DNA from: CAIVAT01 sp037128705
Lineage (GTDB): Bacteria; Bacteroidota; Bacteroidia; Bacteroidales; FEN-979
DNA length: 64,000 nt
Assembly: GCA_037128705.1 (NCBI GenBank)
Contig: JBAXVX010000012.1
Coordinates: 1-64,000, forward strand
Reading direction: 5' to 3'
The position numbers and the translations under genes are program-made. The notes beneath the pieces were generated by a model. That model saw nothing but the letters and a program-made list of their open reading frames with translations. It made no database searches and was not told the DNA's origin. Shown piece by piece: positions 61,160 through 64,000 of the stretch. How positions within the stretch are numbered: position 1 is the stretch's first letter; every line of letters begins with the position of its first letter.

Positions 61160-62292
61160 AAATTGGAATTGAAGGCCAGCGACTTTTCCGTCAGAAAAAA
61201 CATGGAATGGATATGGTTGCACTCGAGCTGATCAGAAATCTTCAGCAACTGGACAAACAAAATGAATATTTCATTTTTGTAAAAAATGATGTAGACCGCT
61301 GCCTGTCCGACACTCCGAATTTCAGAATCATCGACGTTCCTTCAGCACCCTACCCGATCTGGGAGCAGGTGAACCTGCCGGCTGCTGCCAGGAAATATCA
61401 TTGCGATATTCTCCATTGTACGAGCAATACAGCCCCGGTGGTAACCTCTGTTCCACTGGTCGTTACACTGCACGACATTATTTATATGGAAAGCATGAGT
61501 GTTCTGAAAAAGGGATTTACGCCCTACCAGAAATTCGGCAACATGTACCGGAGATATGTCGTTCCCCAGGTTGTACGGAAAAGCGCAAAAATCATTACTG
61601 TTTCAGAATTTGAAAAGAAGCGGATCGGGGATTTTTTCAAGGTGAATGATCATAAACTGAAAGCCATCTATAATGGAGTGAGCGATCATTTCAAGCCGAT
61701 CTCTGATACGGAATACCTGGGCAGGATCAAAGCAAAATACAATTTACCCGATAAATATTTCTTCTTCTTCGGAAATACCGATCCAAAGAAAAACACCCCC
61801 GGGGTTTTAAAGGCCTTTTCTCTTTTTCTGAATTCCTCTGAAGAAAAAATACCCTTGGTCATGCTGGATTTTGACCTGAATGAATTAACAAAAATCATCA
61901 ATAATATAGGAGATCCTTCCCTTCACAACTTTATTAAACTTACCGGTTACGTTCCCAACAGTGAGCTGCCTGCCTTGTATGCCTTAAGTACCATTTTTCT
62001 CTATCCCTCACTGCGCGAGAGCTTTGGAATTCCAATGCTGGAAGCCATGGCATGTGGAATTCCGGTCATTACTTCCAACACAAGTTCAATGCCCGAAGTG
62101 GGTGGAAACGCCGCTCTCTATGTCGATCCCTATAAACCGGAAGAGATAACAACAGCCATCAAAAAGCTTTTGGCAGAACCCTTATTGCGTGAATCCCTTA
62201 TCAGGAACGGATTTGAAAATGCACGGAAATTCTCGTGGGCAGCCATGGCGAAAAACGTACTGAACCTTTACCAGGAAGTTGAATTCAAATGA
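61156..62292 (+). CDS. GT4 glycosyltransferase
   Basis: This 378-residue GT-B enzyme has the N-terminal glycine loop region (GIEGQRLFRQKKHGMD) and the GT4 C-terminal motif ESFGIPMLEAMACGIPVI near 293, with Glu and Pro in place. It should add a sugar to the repeat unit using a nucleotide sugar. It starts four bases before the end of the previous gene (ATGA overlap). It is the fifth of six glycosyltransferases in the locus. Confidence 0.93.
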   Translation: MKIGIEGQRLFRQKKHGMDMVALELIRNLQQLDKQNEYFIFVKNDVDRCLSDTPNFRIIDVPSAPYPIWEQVNLPAAARKYHCDILHCTSNTAPVVTSVPLVVTLHDIIYMESMSVLKKGFTPYQKFGNMYRRYVVPQVVRKSAKIITVSEFEKKRIGDFFKVNDHKLKAIYNGVSDHFKPISDTEYLGRIKAKYNLPDKYFFFFGNTDPKKNTPGVLKAFSLFLNSSEEKIPLVMLDFDLNELTKIINNIGDPSLHNFIKLTGYVPNSELPALYALSTIFLYPSLRESFGIPMLEAMACGIPVITSNTSSMPEVGGNAALYVDPYKPEEITTAIKKLLAEPLLRESLIRNGFENARKFSWAAMAKNVLNLYQEVEFK

Positions 62293-62312
62293 GAAATTAA
62301 AATATTGAAGCC

Positions 62313-64000
62313 ATGGATTTTATAATAACCGGTTTACAGCCTTTTGATAGTGATATCGGATGCAATTGCATTAACCTGGCTATTGAATTCGCAAAACACC
62401 ATCGTGTACTTTATGTGAACTATCCTTTGGACCGGTTAACAATTCTTCGTGAAAAAAATAATCCGAAGATTCAAAAACGGATAAGGATGCGTAAGGGAGA
62501 GCTTGAAAACCTCGTTCAAATCAATGAGAACCTGTGGAGTTTTTACCCCCGGACTATCCTCGAATCAATAAGTCAGATGCCAAACAATACCCTGTTCGAT
62601 TTCTTTAACAGGATCAACAATAAACGATTTGCCAGGGAAATTTCATGGGCTGCTGAAAAACTTGGGTTTAAGAACTACATCATTTTCAATGACAGTGACA
62701 TGTTCAGAAGTTTTTACCTGAAAGAATACCTAAAACCTCTGCTGTACATATATTATTCGCGGGATAATATGATTGCTGTTGACTGGTGGAAAAGGCAGGG
62801 AATCCGCATTGAAGCTGCATTGATCCAAAAATCGGACATTGCGGTGGCCAATTCGGTTTATCTGGCACGGTATCTGAAAAAATTCAATCCACACTCCTAT
62901 TATGTAGGCCAGGGATGTGATGTGAGTGCTTTTGATATCAACCTGATCAATACAGTTCCTGAAGATATCAGGAACATCCATAAACCAATAATCGGCTACA
63001 TAGGTGTATTGTATACGCTCCGTTTGGATATTGAGATTATCACCTACCTTGCCAAATCGCGTCCCGACTGGTCCATCGTACTCATTGGGCCCGAGGATGA
63101 AGGTTTCAAGAACAGTGAACTGCACCATGTCCCCAATGTTCATTTTTTGGGAAGCAAAAAACCGGATGATCTGCCTATGTATCTTGCCCAATGTGATGTC
63201 GCAATCAATCCACAGATTTTGAATGAGGTCACAATCGGTAATTATCCGCGAAAAATTGATGAGTACCTTTCCATGGGAAAGCCTGTTGTAGCTACTAAAA
63301 CAGAGGCTATGCAGGTTTTTGAAGATTTCACGTACCTTGCAACCACCAAGGAAGAGTACTTAATTCTGGTCGATCGCGCCTTGAAAGAGAATAGTCCCGA
63401 ATTGGCAAAAGCGCGTGAAGAGTTTGCCCGCAGCCATACCTGGGAAGCCAATGCCAATGAAATATACCGTGCCATCGATCTTGTTCAAAGGAATCCATCG
63501 CCCCGGATTGATTCTTTTAAAAGTTCATTTATCTCAAGACTCAAATCAAAACCAAGGATAAAAAAATTAATGCTCTTTCTGCTAATTCCAAAAAACCAGG
63601 CGCGGCCCCGGCTTTGGGTACAATTGTTTGTCAATCCATTCAAACATAAAAGAGGAAAACGCTCTACAATACGCCGTCGTACAAGACTTGATGTTTTCCC
63701 ATGGAATAAGTTCATCCTGGGAGATGATTCAACAATTGAAGACTATTCAACTATAAATAACGGAGTCGGCCCTGTAATTATTGGGAATCGTACAAGGATC
63801 GGGATGAGTAACGTTGTGATTGGACCCGTGACCATAGGCAATGATGTCATGTTTGCTCAAAACATTGTTCTTTCAGGGTTAAATCATGGATATGAAATTA
63901 TTGATATCCCTCCAACGAAACAAAAAACCACAAAAGCTGAAATCGTGGTGGAAGATGAGGTATGGATTGGAGCGAATGCGGTGGTTGTCGCCGGCGTCAG
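62313..64000 (+). CDS. Partial: glycosyltransferase fused to hexapeptide acetyltransferase
   Basis: The frame starts at ATG 62313 (MDFIITGLQPFDSDIG) and stays open to the window edge, giving 562 residues so far. Residues about 1-390 form a GT-B glycosyltransferase with SDIAVANSVYLARYL, GYIGVLYTLRLD, VLIGPEDEGF and EYLSMGKPVV. After a basic linker (about 395-460), left-handed beta-helix repeats begin (GPVIIGNRTRIG, GPVTIGNDVM, DEVWIGANAVVV), as in sugar O-acetyltransferases. One chain may therefore add and acetylate a sugar. The C-terminus is outside the window, so the true length is unknown. Confidence 0.85.
   Translation, partial: MDFIITGLQPFDSDIGCNCINLAIEFAKHHRVLYVNYPLDRLTILREKNNPKIQKRIRMRKGELENLVQINENLWSFYPRTILESISQMPNNTLFDFFNRINNKRFAREISWAAEKLGFKNYIIFNDSDMFRSFYLKEYLKPLLYIYYSRDNMIAVDWWKRQGIRIEAALIQKSDIAVANSVYLARYLKKFNPHSYYVGQGCDVSAFDINLINTVPEDIRNIHKPIIGYIGVLYTLRLDIEIITYLAKSRPDWSIVLIGPEDEGFKNSELHHVPNVHFLGSKKPDDLPMYLAQCDVAINPQILNEVTIGNYPRKIDEYLSMGKPVVATKTEAMQVFEDFTYLATTKEEYLILVDRALKENSPELAKAREEFARSHTWEANANEIYRAIDLVQRNPSPRIDSFKSSFISRLKSKPRIKKLMLFLLIPKNQARPRLWVQLFVNPFKHKRGKRSTIRRRTRLDVFPWNKFILGDDSTIEDYSTINNGVGPVIIGNRTRIGMSNVVIGPVTIGNDVMFAQNIVLSGLNHGYEIIDIPPTKQKTTKAEIVVEDEVWIGANAVVVAGV

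Overview
The window comes from a member of the Bacteroidota. Many genes are preceded by the TAnnTTTG -7 box typical of that phylum. The genome carries a TonB-dependent receptor with an N-terminal carboxypeptidase-regulatory-like domain, and its UvrB and MutL are of ordinary bacterial type. Start contexts are often weak, with several TTG or GTG starts. Genus and species cannot be fixed from the sequence alone. No rRNA, tRNA, CRISPR array, transposase or integrase was seen.

Layout. (1) 1-4757: a short conserved-looking hypothetical gene, then a minus-strand two-component system (a PAS-rich hybrid sensor kinase and an NtrC-type regulator). (2) 4924-38456: a long, mostly plus-strand biosynthetic region. 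It holds a hotdog dehydratase, a hotdog thioesterase, two crotonases, a KAS III-like and a KAS II-like ketosynthase, a 3-hydroxyacyl-CoA dehydrogenase, two acyl carrier proteins and an AT-like transacylase. It also holds four B12-binding-type radical SAM enzymes (two of them a minus-strand pair in the middle), a GT2-DUF2062 glycosyltransferase and an MMPL exporter fused to an acyltransferase and a methyltransferase. The rest are a CrtI-like FAD oxidoreductase, a C45-type NTN hydrolase, an O-methyltransferase, a BtrH-like acyltransferase beside an ACP, a sulfotransferase, a PaaK-like adenylating ligase, an ABC-2 permease and outer-membrane proteins. (3) 38532-48486: generic genes (a secreted hypothetical protein, an amidohydrolase, a DUF6580-like membrane protein, mutL, two rhomboids, an EEP-family hydrolase and uvrB). 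(4) 48580-64000: a response regulator followed by an exopolysaccharide or O-antigen type locus with a sugar transferase, a TolC-like protein, a Wzz/Wzc-like protein carrying LysM, a flippase, a polymerase or ligase, a tiny membrane protein and six glycosyltransferases. The last glycosyltransferase is fused to a hexapeptide acetyltransferase domain and runs off the window.

How the genes may work together. Region 2 has the parts list of an ACP-based lipid or polyketide pathway whose product is exported and modified at the cell envelope. It resembles the flexirubin/aryl-polyene families in its MMPL-acyltransferase, DUF2062 glycosyltransferase, CrtI-like, C45, BtrH, hotdog and KS/ACP genes. I see no ammonia-lyase, no DarA-like gene and no FabG-type ketoreductase. 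The four radical SAM proteins and the beta-oxidation-type genes (two crotonases and the dehydrogenase) set it apart, and its AT and KAS III-like proteins lack residues normally used for malonyl chemistry. The product class is therefore unknown. This region is the best candidate in the window for an undescribed system. Region 4 is an independent surface-polysaccharide locus with some unusual domain arrangements.
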